A DNA stretch of 64,000 bases from Lumnitzera littorea (Eukaryota > Streptophyta > Magnoliopsida > Myrtales > Combretaceae). A program made the position numbers and the translations under genes. Positions 62,538 to 64,000 of the stretch are shown one piece after another (the first letter of the stretch is position 1; each line of letters opens with the position of its first letter). Location of the stretch: positions 47,840,446 through 47,904,445 of the forward strand of contig JAMXBB010000008.1 of assembly GCA_024138015.1 (NCBI GenBank), written 5' to 3'. The notes under the pieces are model-generated. The model ran no database searches. It saw only the letters and a program-made list of their open reading frames with translations, and was not told where the DNA came from.

Positions 62538-63430
62538 ACTTTTTTTTTTTTTTTACAAAAAGTTACATTTAGGAAAATAGATGCTTTTTAAAATTTTCAC
62601 CTATAATAGATTGGGAATTGGCATGATTTTCCATGCTAATGATCCAAGCAAAATATAATTAAAATTCTTAAGATCTTTAAAGCCTATTTAACACCTTTGA
62701 TATACTACCATGGTAACTACTTAAGCAACTATAGGAGGACTATGGATTAGGTCGAAACTAAGCTACGACTTGAAGATAAAATGAAAGTTGAAGGTAAGAA
62801 ACTCATGCATAAGTATGTGGATATGAGGCACCACAACCACCTCACATGAACTAAGTAGCTAAGTTGATCTGACGTATAGCTAAGCTAAATGGGTTACTTG
62901 CAATTAGTCCTTACTTAAGGGAATAAATAAGATTTCAAAATGTAAAATGCACTTACTTAAGTAACGAAAACAAGTTACAAGAAAATAGGGTATAGTTAAT
63001 ATGGAAGATAAGTTGACTATGGCTATGTATAAGTTATGCATTTAAATGTAGCCACTTAGGGCAACCTTACAAGAAGGGCAATTACTAAAAGGGGCAAATG
63101 GTCTAAAAAGGAACATACTATGCTCAATATTACAATGAAATGGGTAAATCTAGAAAGAAACAAAAAGGAATAGTAGTGGAACATGTTTCACTAGGTACTT
63201 GGTGCAAATTTGGTTGTGCATAATGGCTTTTGTACTATTTAGGAACCAGTTAGTAATTGTCCAAACAGGTTAGCTCCATACACAAACAGCTTAAAAAAGG
63301 ATGATTGATCTACTGGTTAGATTGACAGAACTATTGGACAACTTTGGTCGAGTAAAGGCTTTAGCCAATAGTATGGTAAAAGATTGGTTATAGTTCAGAA
63401 GCTATAATGGGTTGGGTGGATGTGGGATGG
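62538..63430. other. AT-rich DNA, possibly the LTR of the gypsy element to its right
   Basis: No coding frame. Its position downstream of the minus-strand gypsy stop codon is where the untranslated region and 3' LTR would lie, but no LTR ends could be checked because the other LTR is outside the window. Confidence 0.35.
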
Positions 63431-63582
63431 ATGACTCTTCTAGACTTGGTTAGAGTCTAATGATTTAATGTGTCATGTTTTCAAGTCCCTTTGCTTAGGC
63501 ACATGTAATGGAGATCTGGGTTGATTCTTATCATCTCTCCAAGTTGTTTAGGATTTAGGATCAAATCTAAATTATTTCCTTG

Positions 63583-64000
63583 TTAGTCCTCATCTTTAAG
63601 CACATAAGGACTCAGGTCAATAATATTGAAAGTGTTAGAAACTCTGTACTCCTCTGGTAGCTCCAGTTAATAACCATTATCATTAATCTTCTAAAATATT
63701 CTAAACGATCTTTTAACTTGGGTGGATAACTTATTCTTTCTCTTGTTTAGGAACCTATCCTTACTAAGTGTAGCCAAACAAGATTGTTGGGTTATAATTG
63801 TTTTTCCTTTCTTCCTTGGGTTCTCTATTCTAACTTCTCTACAACTTAAATTAGGTTCTCAATCACTATTTAATGAATCTTTTATAAATCTTGGGCTTGG
63901 TCTTTGACATTAAGGTTTCCTCAATTGGGCTCAAGCATTGGTGTATGAACAAGAGGCAACTTGAGGTTTAAAATATAAACAACTTTAAAGGGTATTTTGC
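63583..64000 (-). pseudogene. Ty3/gypsy polyprotein C-terminal end, running off the window
   Basis: The minus strand encodes, across a few stops and shifts, the tail of gypsy integrase. KIPFKVVYILN is at the window edge, SKDRFLNKRKNKLSTQV near 63755-63700, and then ELPEEYRVSNTFNIIDLSPY near 63660-63600, ending at TAA (63585-63583). This basic block followed by a LP..Y.VS.TFN..DLSPY motif is characteristic of plant gypsy polyproteins. Most of the element must lie beyond 64000. Confidence 0.8.

Noticed and set aside
1..64000. CRISPR arrays, bacterial operons, tRNA or rRNA genes
   Set aside because: No regularly spaced repeats, operon-like gene packing, or convincing tRNA/rRNA signatures were seen by eye; a tRNAscan or Rfam search was not possible.

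Overview
The window is nuclear DNA of a flowering plant, most likely a eudicot. The evidence is AT-rich intergenic DNA, GT-AG introns, plant L1-type LINEs, Ty1/copia and Ty3/gypsy remnants, MITE-like elements, and two genes whose proteins match plant families. No species call is possible from the sequence alone. There is no sign of bacterial operons, CRISPR arrays or a virus, and I found no new molecular system. The interest lies in one very large, fully traceable gene, a poorly characterised neighbour, a layered set of transposon insertions, and two apparent assembly duplications.

Layout. Positions 1-4181 hold two identical 1,570-bp copies around a 415-N gap. Positions 4182-8795 are AT-rich and contain a candidate hAT-like non-autonomous element (6183-7283, 8-bp target duplication). 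Positions 8835-10779 (minus) carry a gene for a predicted C-tail-anchored membrane protein of unknown function. Its 5' half and promoter (9999-12851) are repeated exactly at 12853-15705 behind a single N. Positions 17971-23656 are a decayed LINE (plus).

From 49500 down to 24317 (minus) lies one intact gene for a DmX-like/Rav1-type WD40 protein: 16 exons, 7,530 coding bases, 2,509 aa, with every junction GT-AG and in phase. The family (yeast Rav1, animal DMXL/rabconnectin-3) promotes V-ATPase V1-Vo assembly. Its 8.2-kb intron 12 holds a second LINE (27108-31453) with target duplications, and intron 3 holds a LINE 3' fragment; both are antisense to the gene. Three short upstream ORFs precede its start codon, one of them a bare start-stop six-mer.

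Right side. Positions 49.6-53.9 kb are AT-rich with nothing recognisable. A Mutator-like MITE candidate (53933-54155) lies just before a decayed copia element (54275-60464) with LTRs, primer site, polypurine tract and a 5-bp target duplication; that element is probably itself interrupted by an insertion near 57.6-58.46 kb. A 5'-truncated LINE 3' end with RNase H (61114-62537, minus) and the end of a gypsy polyprotein (63583 to the window edge, minus) close the window.

The two host genes are neighbours on the same strand. From memory, Arabidopsis has the same pair side by side (At2g46550/At2g46560), so this looks like conserved gene order stretched here by transposons.
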